A stretch of DNA of 38,714 nucleotides from Thermomicrobiales bacterium (GTDB lineage: Bacteria; Chloroflexota; Chloroflexia; Thermomicrobiales; UBA6265), in contig JAUJOZ010000028.1 in assembly GCA_030447415.1 (NCBI GenBank), positions 1 through 38,714 on the forward strand, given 5' to 3'. A program made the position numbers and the translations under genes. The stretch's first letter is position 1. Every line of letters begins with the position of its first letter. Shown piece after piece: positions 8,150-16,771 of the stretch. The notes under the pieces were generated by a model that ran no database searches, had not been told where the DNA came from, and was given only the letters and a program-made list of their open reading frames with translations.

Positions 8150-8989
8150 GTGAACGACATCCTTCGGGTTGGGCTGATACAGATGAACTCTCAAACGGAC
8201 AAGGCGGTGAACCTTGCTCGCGCCGAGCAACTGATCGATGAGGCCGCCGACCATGGAGCCCGCCTGATCGCTCTGCCGGAGTACGTCTCCTACTTGGGCC
8301 CGAAGGAGCTCCACGACGAGAATGCGGAGCCCATTCCCGGGCCGACCACGGAGCGGTTCGCCGCCAAGGCGCGGGCGCACGGTGTTTATCTGCTGGGCGG
8401 GTCGATGCTCGAGCGCTCCGAGCTACCCGGTCGCTTCTACAACACGAGCGTGCTGTACGACCCCGACGGGCAGATCAGCGCGGTCTACCGCAAGATCCAC
8501 CTCTTCGATATCGATCTCGTCGGCAACGTCAGTGCCAACGAGTCGGCCACGATCCTGCCCGGTGATCAGGTGGTCAGCGCCGAGGTGGAGGGGCACCGTG
8601 TCGGTCTGACGATCTGCTACGATCTCCGCTTCCCCGAGCTGTACCGGGCCCTCGCGCTCGCGGGCGCGGAGATCATTTTCGTGCCGGCCGCCTTTACCCT
8701 CTTCACCGGCAAGGACCACTGGCACCCGCTGCTGCGCGCCCGGGCCATCGAGAATCAGTGCTACGTCATCGCGCCAGCGCAAATGGGTCGCCATCAGCCG
8801 AATGCCGAGTGCTATGGGCACGCCCTCGTGGTCGACCCTTGGGGGACCGTCATCGCGAACGCGCCGAACCGGGAGGGCGTCAGCGTCGTGGATCTTGACC
8901 TCGCCTATCTGCGTCAGATCCGGTCGCAGTTGCCGTCGCTGGCCAACCGTCGGCCAGCCGCCTATGAGCGTCAGCCGGTCGGTGTGTGA
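8150..8989 (+). CDS. Carbon-nitrogen hydrolase (nitrilase superfamily)
   Basis: Protein of 279 residues with the full nitrilase-superfamily triad: Glu44 (ALPEY), Lys115 (YRKIHLFD) and Cys156 (TICYDLRFPE). These enzymes hydrolyse C-N bonds of amides or N-carbamoyl groups through a Cys thioester. The GTG start is set by AGAGGAG six bases upstream. Facing hyuAB, a likely job is removing the carbamoyl group from the product of hydantoin ring opening, as N-carbamoyl-amino-acid amidohydrolases do. Sequence is also close to omega-amidase/Nit2-type enzymes, so the substrate is open. It leads the operon that continues with the transporter genes. Confidence 0.9.
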   Translation: MNDILRVGLIQMNSQTDKAVNLARAEQLIDEAADHGARLIALPEYVSYLGPKELHDENAEPIPGPTTERFAAKARAHGVYLLGGSMLERSELPGRFYNTSVLYDPDGQISAVYRKIHLFDIDLVGNVSANESATILPGDQVVSAEVEGHRVGLTICYDLRFPELYRALALAGAEIIFVPAAFTLFTGKDHWHPLLRARAIENQCYVIAPAQMGRHQPNAECYGHALVVDPWGTVIANAPNREGVSVVDLDLAYLRQIRSQLPSLANRRPAAYERQPVGV

Positions 8990-9075
8990 AAGGTTGGGGC
9001 CTCGCGCTCGCTGACGCAGTCTTCCGCGCGTGGTTGGTCGGTCGTCTAGCTAATCTCTTCCGGAAGGAGGAAGCC

Positions 9076-10743
9076 GTGGACGAGAAGCCGTCGGTCAAGG
9101 ATCAAGTGTCTGAGCCGGTCCGCTTGCTGCTCACCAGGCGGCGGCTGCTTCGCGTCGGTGCAGGCGCCCTGGGCGCGGCGTCGGCCGGCTATGTGCTCCC
9201 CACGCGGGCTGGCGCGACGGCACGTCCGTCGACCGCAGCGATGACGGCGGCCACGTTCCAGGACGCGGGCCAGCCGGTGCGTGGCGGCCAGGTGACGTTC
9301 GCCCTCTCGTCGGACCCCCCCAACCTCGACCCGCACGTCGAAAGTGGCACGGCAGCGCGTCAAGTGAAGCTGCAGACCTACAACGGGCTGGCTCGCTACT
9401 GGCTCGAGGGTGAGATCCAGCCTGACCTGGCCGAGTCATGGGAGGTTTCCGGGGACGGGCTCGAGTACGTGTTCAGGCTGCGGCAGGGCGTGACGTTCCA
9501 CGACGGGACCCCGTTCACCGCGGCGGACGTGAAGGCGACGGTCGAGCGGATCCAGAATGAGGCAACGGGGGCCAGCCGGCAGCTCGAGCTGAGCAGCATC
9601 AAGGAGGTCATCACCGACAACGAGCACGCGGTTCGGTTCAGGTTGGACAAGCCGAACGCCGCCTTGCTCGATTACCTCGCCCTGCCCGAGACTGCGATCG
9701 TCTCGAAGGCGTTCCTTGAGGCCGGTGGTGATTTGAACACGACGATGATGGGCACGGGACCGTTCAAGCTCGTCTCCCGTGAGCCAGGCGTGCGGACCGA
9801 GCTCGAGCGCAATGAGACCTACTTCCGGGAAGGGATGCCGTACCTTGACCGGCTGATCTTCGTCCCGTACGCGGACGAGAATACGCGTGTCGCGGCCGTC
9901 CAGAGCGGGGATGTCGACATCGCCGAGTACGTCCCCTGGAAGGACATGGCGGCGATCGAGGACAACCCGGCGCTCAAGCTCGCCCTTGGCGAGCAGTCGG
10001 CGTTCATGTGCGTGGTCTACAACGTCCGGCAGACGCCGTTCGACGACCCCAAAGTGCGGGCGGCGCTGGGCTACGCGTACGATCGGCAGGCGATCGTCGA
10101 CGCCGTCTTTTTCGGCCGCGGCCAGCCGATCACGGGCGGGATCATTCCGCAGAGTTCGTGGGCGTACGATGGGGCGCTGGAAGGCACCTACACCTACGAT
10201 CCGGACAAAGCCAAGCAGCTGCTCCAGGAAGCCGGGTACGGCGATGGGTTCTCGGCGGTCCTCCTCTCGACGTCCCAGTACGGGATGCATCAGACGACCG
10301 CCGAGATCTGCCAGAAGAACCTCCAGGACATCGGCATCGACTGTAAGGTCGAGCTCTACGACTGGGCCACCGTCGTCCAGAAGGACACCGAGGGTCAGTA
10401 CCAGTTCCGGATCCACGGTCTGGCAACCGACATCCCCGATCCGGCCTTCTTGACAACGTTCTTCCAGACCGGCTCGCGGTACGCGAAATCCAACGGCTTC
10501 TCCGACCCGCAGATCGACCAGTGGCTCCAAGAGGGACTGGCCACCGTCGACCAGGCGAAGCGGAAAGAGATCTACAAGCAGGTTGAGCAGCGGGTGCTGG
10601 AGCTGGCGCCGTGGACGTTCCTCTCCTGGCGGATGCAGGGTGAGGCGGTCAAGCAGGAGGTGCAAGGGTACGAGCACCTGCCAGGCGGCATCGGTTTCTT
10701 GTCCGGGATCACACTCCAGGAGGTCTGGATCGAACCGGCGTAG
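9076..10743 (+). CDS. ABC transporter substrate-binding protein, family 5
   Basis: Protein of 555 residues. GTG 9076 follows AAGGAGG at ideal spacing; an in-frame GTG at 8986 overlapping the previous stop is possible but less likely. Residues 20-45 form a Tat-like export signal (TRRRLLRVG followed by an Ala/Gly-rich hydrophobic stretch). The mature part has family-5 features: LSSDPPNLDPH, ARYWLEGEIQPDLAESW, VTFHDGTPFTAADVKAT and YDPDKAKQLLQEAGY. Such proteins capture oligopeptides, opines, nickel or other small amides outside the membrane. Here it should bring in the substrate of the surrounding hydrolases. The two permeases follow directly. Confidence 0.92.
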   Translation: MDEKPSVKDQVSEPVRLLLTRRRLLRVGAGALGAASAGYVLPTRAGATARPSTAAMTAATFQDAGQPVRGGQVTFALSSDPPNLDPHVESGTAARQVKLQTYNGLARYWLEGEIQPDLAESWEVSGDGLEYVFRLRQGVTFHDGTPFTAADVKATVERIQNEATGASRQLELSSIKEVITDNEHAVRFRLDKPNAALLDYLALPETAIVSKAFLEAGGDLNTTMMGTGPFKLVSREPGVRTELERNETYFREGMPYLDRLIFVPYADENTRVAAVQSGDVDIAEYVPWKDMAAIEDNPALKLALGEQSAFMCVVYNVRQTPFDDPKVRAALGYAYDRQAIVDAVFFGRGQPITGGIIPQSSWAYDGALEGTYTYDPDKAKQLLQEAGYGDGFSAVLLSTSQYGMHQTTAEICQKNLQDIGIDCKVELYDWATVVQKDTEGQYQFRIHGLATDIPDPAFLTTFFQTGSRYAKSNGFSDPQIDQWLQEGLATVDQAKRKEIYKQVEQRVLELAPWTFLSWRMQGEAVKQEVQGYEHLPGGIGFLSGITLQEVWIEPA

Positions 10744-10803
10744 GTAGCGCGACCGAGGGCGGCGCCCATCGCGCCGGCCTCGCACCCGCCAGCGAGGAGG
10801 GCG

Positions 10804-11751
10804 ATGGGCGCCTATATCCTCCGCCGCCTGCTTCAGGCGCTGGTGATGATCTTCTTCGTGGCCACCTTCGTGGCCTTCTTGGTCCACTTGATCCCGGGGG
10901 ATCCGGCCTACGTCATCCTCGGTGAGAACAATGCCACCCCGGAGCGGGTCACGGCGGTGCGAAAGCAGCTCGGCCTGGACCGGTCGCTCGCGGTTCAGTA
11001 CGTTGACTGGCTCACCGATGTGGTGCAGGGCGATCTCGGCAACTCGCTGATCAGCAAGCGCCCAATCGCGCTGGATCTCGGCAAGCGGCTGCCCCGCACA
11101 CTCGAACTGACCATCGCTTCGGTCGTCCTCGCCGTGCTGGCTGGGATTCCCGCCGGCGTGGTCGCCGCCAGCTACCGCAATCGGCTGCCCGACCTGCTCG
11201 TCTCGACCCTGGCCCTCGTGGGGGTTTCGGCCCCCGTCTTTGTGATTGGGACGCTCTTGCTGCTGGTCTTCGGGGTCAAGCTCGAGCTTCTACCCGCGAC
11301 CGGCTACGTCGGCTTCACCGACGACCCCATCGCGCACCTACAGCGCCTGATCCTGCCGGCCGCGACGCTGGCCATTTTGATGGCGGCGATCGTGCTGCGG
11401 ATGACCCGCTCGTCGTTGCTCGAGGTCCTCGGTGAGGACTACGTCCGAACGGCCCGGGCGAAAGGCCTGAGCCAACGGGTTGTCCTCTATGGCCACGCCC
11501 TGCGGAATGCGCTGGTGCCAGTGGTGACCGTCATCGGCGTCCAGATGGGCAGCTTGCTCGGCGGCAGCGTTTTGGTGGAGTTTATCTTCAACTGGCCGGG
11601 GGTCAGTACCTACTTGATCACGGGGATCAACCAGCGCGACTACCCAGTCGTCCAGGCGGTCGTCCTGGTGATCGCAACGCTCTTTATTCTGGTGAACCTC
11701 GTAACCGATCTCGCGTATGCCCTGATTGACCCGAGAATCCGGTATGGCTAG
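10804..11751 (+). CDS. ABC transporter permease, DppB type
   Basis: Protein of 315 residues with the DppB/OppB layout. An N-terminal helix (LVMIFFVATFVAFL) leads to the conserved IPGDPA segment. Several membrane helices follow, with a cytoplasmic coupling loop (EDYVRTARAKGLSQ...HALRNALVP) that matches the EAA motif contacting the ATPase. GAGGAGGG lies a few bases before ATG. It probably pairs with the next permease as the membrane channel. Its stop lies inside the start of the next gene. Confidence 0.93.
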   Translation: MGAYILRRLLQALVMIFFVATFVAFLVHLIPGDPAYVILGENNATPERVTAVRKQLGLDRSLAVQYVDWLTDVVQGDLGNSLISKRPIALDLGKRLPRTLELTIASVVLAVLAGIPAGVVAASYRNRLPDLLVSTLALVGVSAPVFVIGTLLLLVFGVKLELLPATGYVGFTDDPIAHLQRLILPAATLAILMAAIVLRMTRSSLLEVLGEDYVRTARAKGLSQRVVLYGHALRNALVPVVTVIGVQMGSLLGGSVLVEFIFNWPGVSTYLITGINQRDYPVVQAVVLVIATLFILVNLVTDLAYALIDPRIRYG

Positions 11752-12667
11752 ATCGGGCGCCAAGCGCCGACGGGACAACGCGGCACCGGCGACCCTTGCG
11801 ACAGCAGGCCGGATTGAAGACGATCGCCAGCGGCCCGCTCCGTCGACCTGGCGTCGGCTGCGGTCGAACCCGCGCGTGACGGTGCCAGGCGCGATTCTTC
11901 TGACGCTCCTAGCAGCGGCCCTGCTGGCGCCCTGGTTGACCCCGCAGGACCCGTTTGCGATGGACACCGCCGAGCGACTCGCGGGACCAAGCGGCGCGCA
12001 CCTCCTGGGGACGGATGAATACGGGCGCGATCTGCTGAGCCGGCTCGTCCGTGGGAGTCGCACCTCGCTGCTCGTGGCGGTCTCGTCGGTAACCTTTGCG
12101 ACGGTGCTCGGTGTCGCCCTTGGCTGTATTGGCGGCTATTTCGGCGGGATCTGGGAAGTGCTCACCATGCGATTGGTGGACGTGCTGTTGACCTTCCCGC
12201 CGATCCTGCTGGCCATCGCCGTCGTTGCCTTCCTCGGTCCGAGCGTGCCGAACCTAATTGGGGTGATCGGCCTGTTGTATATGACGGGGTTTGCCCGCAT
12301 CAGTTATGGAGCAGTGCTGCAGGCGAAGCAGCGCGAGTTCGTCGAGGCCGCCCGCGTCCTCGGTGCGCGGTCGCCGCACATCCTGCGGACCGCGATCCTG
12401 CCCAACATCCTCGCACCGATCTTCATCCAGATCTCGCTCAGCCTCGGCTTCGCGATTCTGCTGGAATCGGGGCTAAGCTTTCTCGGGTTGGGGACGCCGC
12501 CGCCCGAGCCGTCCTGGGGAAACATGGTCGGGATCGGGCGCGGCTATATGACCCAGAGCGGCTGGTTCGTGTTCTGGCCCTCGTTGGCGATCTCGATCAC
12601 AATCCTCTGTTGCAACACGCTCGGTGACGGTTTGCGCGACTCCCTGGACCCGCGGCTGCGCCGCTAA
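11744..12667 (+). CDS. ABC transporter permease, DppC type
   Basis: Protein of 307 residues. ATG 11744 overlaps the dppB-like stop by 8 bases (ATGGCTAG); a TTG at 11726 is less likely. After a basic cytoplasmic N-terminal tail, the DppC family shows helix 1 (ILLTLLAAALLAPWL), HLLGTDEYGRDLLSRL, the EAA-type loop (REFVEAARVLGARSPHI...LPNILAP) and the C-terminal LGLGTPPPEPSWG. It completes the channel. No ATP-binding subunit (DppD/DppF type) follows, unlike most family-5 systems, so an ATPase encoded elsewhere must energise it. Confidence 0.93.
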   Translation: MARSGAKRRRDNAAPATLATAGRIEDDRQRPAPSTWRRLRSNPRVTVPGAILLTLLAAALLAPWLTPQDPFAMDTAERLAGPSGAHLLGTDEYGRDLLSRLVRGSRTSLLVAVSSVTFATVLGVALGCIGGYFGGIWEVLTMRLVDVLLTFPPILLAIAVVAFLGPSVPNLIGVIGLLYMTGFARISYGAVLQAKQREFVEAARVLGARSPHILRTAILPNILAPIFIQISLSLGFAILLESGLSFLGLGTPPPEPSWGNMVGIGRGYMTQSGWFVFWPSLAISITILCCNTLGDGLRDSLDPRLRR

Positions 12668-12704
12668 CGCTCCGGGGGCTCCGCGCGAGGAGGGCACGGA
12701 CGGG

Positions 12705-13451
12705 ATGGTCGCGGTCCAGTACATGACCTGGGTCGATTTCGACGCGCGCCGGGCCGAGACCGACCTGGTGCTGATGCCACTGGGGGCGGTGGAGGTCTAC
12801 GGCCCCCACCTGCCGATGGGCGCGGACGGGATCGCCACGACCGCGCTCGCCGAACGTGTCGCGGAGCGCGTGCCGGCGTTCGTCGCACCGTTGATCCCGG
12901 TCGGGTTCTCCGAAGCGTTGAGCGAGTTTCCAGGCACGCTGTCGGTACGGCCGGAGTCGCTCCTGGCCTATACGCGCGACATTGCGGAGAGCTTCATCCG
13001 CTGGGGGAGCCGCCGAATCCTGTTTATCAACGGGCACGCCGGCAACGTGCCCTACCTCAACGATTTGGCCCAGCAGCTCGAGCGGGAGCACGGGGTCCGC
13101 TGTGCCCAAATTGACTGGTGGCGGTTCATTCAGCCGCTCGTCGACGATCTGGTCGAGAGCGACCTGCTCCCCCACGGCCACGCGTCGGAGTTTGGCACGA
13201 GCGTCATGCTCCACCTGGTCCCGGAACACGTCAGACCGGAGCGTGCCGTGCGGACCGCTCCGGCGGGCGAGCCAACCTTTCCGGATGTTTTGCGGCCGGC
13301 GAGCTACCGAGCCCAGACCGCAACCGGGGTCCTGGGCGACGCGACGATGGGCGCCCGGGAGAAGGGAGCGGAAGTGCTGCGCCGAGCCGTCGAGCGCACG
13401 GTCGAATTCGTCACCAGCGAGGCGTTCCGGTCCCCAGAACGCCCGCAATAG
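12705..13451 (+). CDS. Creatininase family amidohydrolase
   Basis: Protein of 248 residues with the creatininase fold marks: GAVEVYGPHLPMGAD (30-41), FINGHAGN (109-114) and HGHASEFGTS (157-166). The family hydrolyses cyclic or linear amides with two metal ions. E30, D41, H111 and E162 line up with usual metal or active-site positions. The usual His of EQH is Tyr32, and the second Glu of the HAxExETS block is Gly164. The reaction may therefore differ from creatinine hydrolysis. ATG 12705 has GAGGAGGG upstream and lies 37 bases after the permease gene. Confidence 0.88.
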   Translation: MVAVQYMTWVDFDARRAETDLVLMPLGAVEVYGPHLPMGADGIATTALAERVAERVPAFVAPLIPVGFSEALSEFPGTLSVRPESLLAYTRDIAESFIRWGSRRILFINGHAGNVPYLNDLAQQLEREHGVRCAQIDWWRFIQPLVDDLVESDLLPHGHASEFGTSVMLHLVPEHVRPERAVRTAPAGEPTFPDVLRPASYRAQTATGVLGDATMGAREKGAEVLRRAVERTVEFVTSEAFRSPERPQ

Positions 13452-13600
13452 GGCAGGACGAGGGTCCATTCGGGGAAGACGCCCGCGCCATAGCGGCGAT
13501 GTCCAGCCCGCCGGGCGCCCGTCTCTGGGACGACGTTGCGCCCCCGACGGCGACGCAACCGGCGACCTCGGCACCAGAGCAAGGGGCGACAGCGGGGGAC

Positions 13601-14710
13601 ATGCTAACGGTTGGCGTGATCGGGGCAGGGATTGTCGGGGCTTCGATTGCGTGCCGGCTCGCCCAGCAGGGCGCGCGGGTCCGGATCCTCGACGCGGCCC
13701 AACCGGGCAGCGGCACGACATCGTCCAGCTTCGCCTGGGTCAACGCCAACCAGAAGACGCCGCGCGACTATTTCGATCTGAACCACGCCGGTCTCGAAGA
13801 GCACGTCCGGCTGCCCGATGAACTCCAACCGGCGATCTGGTTCCACGCCGGTGGCAACCTGATCTGGGCCGAAACAACCGTGGATCGTGACGAGCTTGAG
13901 GCTCGCGTGGAGCGATTGCGCGGCTGGGGCTACGCCGCCGAGTGGTGGAGCGCTGCGCAGGTCAATGCCGAGCTCGAGCCGGCTGTAGCGTTCCCAACGC
14001 CCGAGACAGCCGTCGCCTTCTTTCCCGACGAAGCCTGGGTTGACGCCCCGCAGCTCACTGGCCGGCTCGTCGCTGTCGCCCGTCGGCACGGCGCCGAGGT
14101 CGGCGTCGGCACCGCCGTCGAGGCCATCGAGACGGCAGGGGGACGAGTCGCGGCGATCCGCCTCCGAGGCAGCGCGCGCATCCCGGTCGATGCCGTGGTG
14201 AGCGCTGCCGGGCCAGGGGCGGAGCGGATTGCCGCGCTACTGGGCCTGCCGCTACCGCTCGCACCGACGCGCGGCCTTCTCGTGCGCCTGGCCGTCGAGG
14301 GGGATCCAGTCCGCCGCGTCGTGCATTCGCCGCGGGTAAATGCCCGACCCGACGGGCGGGGTCACCTCATCATCCACCACGATCTGCTCGACCGCCAACT
14401 CAGGGATCGTCACGGCATTCATCCCGCCGACCCGCCCTGTGACGCCCTCCTCCGGCGCGCCCGGGAGGTGATTCCCGCGCTTGAGGCCGCAATCGTGGTC
14501 ACGGCCCGGATCGGCGTCCGCCCGATCCCCCGCGACGGCCGCGCTTGCGTCGGTGCGGTCTCGGCGGTGCCTGGGTACTACGAAGCGGTCACCCACAGCG
14601 GTGTGACGCTGGGACCGCTGATCGGTCGTCTGCTGGCCCGGGAGATGCTGAGTGGCGAGGTCGACCCGCTTCTTGCCCCGTTCCGCCCCGATCGTTTCCC
14701 GCGCGGCTAG
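13601..14710 (+). CDS. FAD-dependent amine/amino-acid oxidase (DAO family)
   Basis: Protein of 369 residues with an N-terminal dinucleotide-binding fold (GVIGAGIVGAS, residues 5-15) and the DAO ending (GVRPIPRDGRACVG, then TLGPLIGRLLARE). The family includes sarcosine oxidase, glycine oxidase and DadA, which oxidise N-methylated or free amino acids. ATG 13601 gives a natural N-terminus; an in-frame ATG at 13499 would add an unlikely Pro/Ala-rich tail. It is the last plus-strand gene of the island and lies 149 bases after the creatininase-like gene. Sarcosine is a plausible substrate given the neighbours, but this is inference. Confidence 0.88.
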   Translation: MLTVGVIGAGIVGASIACRLAQQGARVRILDAAQPGSGTTSSSFAWVNANQKTPRDYFDLNHAGLEEHVRLPDELQPAIWFHAGGNLIWAETTVDRDELEARVERLRGWGYAAEWWSAAQVNAELEPAVAFPTPETAVAFFPDEAWVDAPQLTGRLVAVARRHGAEVGVGTAVEAIETAGGRVAAIRLRGSARIPVDAVVSAAGPGAERIAALLGLPLPLAPTRGLLVRLAVEGDPVRRVVHSPRVNARPDGRGHLIIHHDLLDRQLRDRHGIHPADPPCDALLRRAREVIPALEAAIVVTARIGVRPIPRDGRACVGAVSAVPGYYEAVTHSGVTLGPLIGRLLAREMLSGEVDPLLAPFRPDRFPRG

Positions 14711-15001
14711 GATCTACGGCGTAGCACAACGCGGCCGATGAGCTCGCGTGCGAGCCTGGCTCGCCGATAGTGCCACCATGCACGTCTCAACCACCGGCAA
14801 GCGCTCGACTCGCCTGGGGATGATCCCACAGCGATGATGTCGAGGCTGGCGCCGCGACAGGGGATGGTCGCACCCACCTCCGCCAGGGGCGCCCGGCGGC
14901 AGGACTGCCGCACCGGCGCGGGTTCCAACGCCGTTGGCCCAAGCGCGGCGGCCGCGCGGACAGACCGGACGTGCCGGTGTGGCCGGATGGGGCCTGTCGC
15001 G
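14711..15001. other. Gap between convergent oxidase genes
   Basis: About 290 bases where the two FAD oxidase genes converge. No gene, clear terminator or repeat was recognised. Confidence 0.4.
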
Positions 15002-16165
15002 CTACCCGTGCAGACCGGTCGGCGCCGTGCCGGCCATGCTGGCGAAGCGGTCCCGCCGAAACGGCTGGATCGGGAGTGAGGATTTCCCCGTGATCACGAG
15101 GTCACGAAGGATCTGTCCCGTCACGGGTCCGAGGCAGAAGCCGTGGCCCGAGAAGCCGGCGGCCACGACCAGACCCTCGACCTCCGGCGTCCGCTCGATC
15201 ACGGGCAGGGCGTCCGGCGTCATGTCGAGCAGGCCGCCCCAGACACGGGCAATCCGCGCCGACGCCAGCGCGGGAAGCACGGCGATGCCTCGAGCCAGGG
15301 TCGTCATCACCGCTTCACCCGGCGGTTGCACCGCCTCCGGGTCGAGGCCATGCTCGGACTCCTGCCAGGGACCCGCGCTCCCAGTCATCCGCATCCGGCC
15401 GCTCACTTCTTGCCGCCCGGCGAAGTCACCGTTCGCGACTCCGAGCACCTGCCGGATGAGCGGGGGTAGGGGGATCGTCTGCACGGCGGCGGCGTGCGCG
15501 ACCCGCAGCGGGAGATCCAGCCCGACCAGCCGGCAGAGGCGATCCGTATAGATCCCCGCGGCGACGACGATGGTGTCGGCGGCAATCGAGCCAGTCGCCG
15601 TGTGCACGCCGTGCACGCGCCCACCGTTGGCATCGATCCCCGTCACCGCCGTCTCGGTGCGGATGACCGCGCCATGCCGTTCGGCGGCAGCCGCGAAGGC
15701 GCGTACGGTGGCGATCGGGTTCGCATGACCGTCCGTCGGACAGTACGACGCGGCGAGGACCGTGTCCGCGACCGCCGGCGCGACGTGACGGACGGAATCC
15801 GGATCCGAAAGGAATGTCAGCTCCAGTCCCGCCGAGCGCTGCTCCGCGACAACGGCGGCGTTGACCGGGACCTCCTCGGGCGTCCGGGCGAGGCGCAGGT
15901 TCCCCTCCTGGCGGTACTCCACGTCCGAGTCGAGCTCATCGGCGAGATTCTGCCAGCGGCGGACAGCGGCTCGCGCCAGCGGCAGCTCAGCGAGATGCCG
16001 ACCGGACTGGCGTACACCCGCCAGCGTCCAACCGGAAGCCATGCTGGCCAGGGCTCCCTGCTCGACGAGCGTCACCATTACGCCACTGCGGGCAAGCTCG
16101 TAGGCAGCGGCCGTCCCACTGATCCCACCTCCCACGACGACCACATCACGAATGTCCGCCGTCAT
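15002..16165 (-). CDS. FAD-dependent oxidoreductase (DadA / sarcosine oxidase-like)
   Basis: Protein of 387 residues. The N-terminal FAD site is VVVVGGGISGTAAAYELA (8-25). A mid-domain segment PTDGHANP resembles sarcosine oxidase beta, and the C-terminal FAD contact is AAGFSGHGFCLGP. ATG 16165 has GGGAGAG seven bases upstream. It is related in fold to the plus-strand oxidase at 13601 but clearly divergent, so the island carries two amine oxidases that may act on different N-substituted amino acids. Dimethylglycine, sarcosine or D-amino acids are all possible. Confidence 0.88.
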   Translation of the reverse strand: MTADIRDVVVVGGGISGTAAAYELARSGVMVTLVEQGALASMASGWTLAGVRQSGRHLAELPLARAAVRRWQNLADELDSDVEYRQEGNLRLARTPEEVPVNAAVVAEQRSAGLELTFLSDPDSVRHVAPAVADTVLAASYCPTDGHANPIATVRAFAAAAERHGAVIRTETAVTGIDANGGRVHGVHTATGSIAADTIVVAAGIYTDRLCRLVGLDLPLRVAHAAAVQTIPLPPLIRQVLGVANGDFAGRQEVSGRMRMTGSAGPWQESEHGLDPEAVQPPGEAVMTTLARGIAVLPALASARIARVWGGLLDMTPDALPVIERTPEVEGLVVAAGFSGHGFCLGPVTGQILRDLVITGKSSLPIQPFRRDRFASMAGTAPTGLHG

Positions 16166-16530
16166 CAGTTTGCTCTCCCATGGTTTGACCTGGACGCCGT
16201 CAGTCCCGACATCAGCCCAGTGGCGGTGGATCCTTGTCACGCGTGCGGAGTAACCCACATACGCTGAGTTTCACCGAATCGATTGTCAGGTTCCACGTCG
16301 TATCGCGAGCATCCGGTGACAGCCGTGTTCCCCGTGAGCAGACCGCTTCAACTACGCCCAATCCCCGTCATTGACTGGGCCAACGTCCCGCGTAACGGGT
16401 CTGGTTGCTGCGGAGGTCGTGTGGTCGCCCTCGATGTGACTAGTGGCGCGTTGACTTGGGCGGACGAGAGGCAGGTCTAGCGGGAAGGGGAGCTCCTTGC
16501 GGAAGTGATAATGGGTCCGTTTTCTGGAGA
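16166..16530. other. Spacer upstream of the second oxidase
   Basis: About 365 bases before the tRNA remnant. No gene could be supported; a plus-strand frame of 65 codons at 16283-16480 has no family match or good ribosome site. The promoter of the minus-strand oxidase should lie near 16170-16300. Confidence 0.35.
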
Positions 16531-16576
16531 GGTTCGCGCGGCAGGACTCGAACCTGCGGCCTCTTGCTCCGGAGGC
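16531..16576 (-). other. 3' half of tRNA-Arg(CCG): attachment-site scar
   Basis: Read on the minus strand, the block begins in an anticodon loop (CTCCGGA, anticodon CCG). It continues through the 3' anticodon arm (GCAAG), a complete T-arm (GCAGG/TTCGAGT/CCTGC) and the acceptor 3' strand ending GCGAACC. The 5' half is missing: upstream sequence has no D-arm and does not pair properly with the acceptor. Tyrosine recombinases commonly integrate at tRNA 3' halves with identity running from the anticodon loop to the 3' end, so this looks like one end of a former or present integrated element. No second copy was found in the window. Confidence 0.65.
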
Positions 16577-16771
16577 ATGGTAGGCAGTTTATCCAGGAAA
16601 TCCGCGCTGATCCACTTGCCCTAGTTAGCACCAGTTGCCTGTGCCCGAGTGTATACCAGCCACCAAACTGCGGCCTGGAGTCCGCTCTCGCCTCTTCCCG
16701 TGTCGCGCGCCTGACGCGGGCGGCGTTACGGAAGGAGTTGATCACACCAGGTCATGAATCGAGGCGCGGAT

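Noticed and set aside
9436..10887. Open frame of 483 codons on the minus strand
   Set aside because: Antisense to the substrate-binding protein; composition is typical of a shadow frame and no domain is visible.
13118..13600. Long N-terminal extension of the first FAD oxidase
   Set aside because: It overlaps the creatininase-family gene in another phase and lacks any domain; the FAD motif begins right after ATG 13601.
16531..16620. Complete tRNA gene
   Set aside because: Only the part from anticodon loop to 3' end fits. The upstream side has no D-arm and only partial acceptor pairing.
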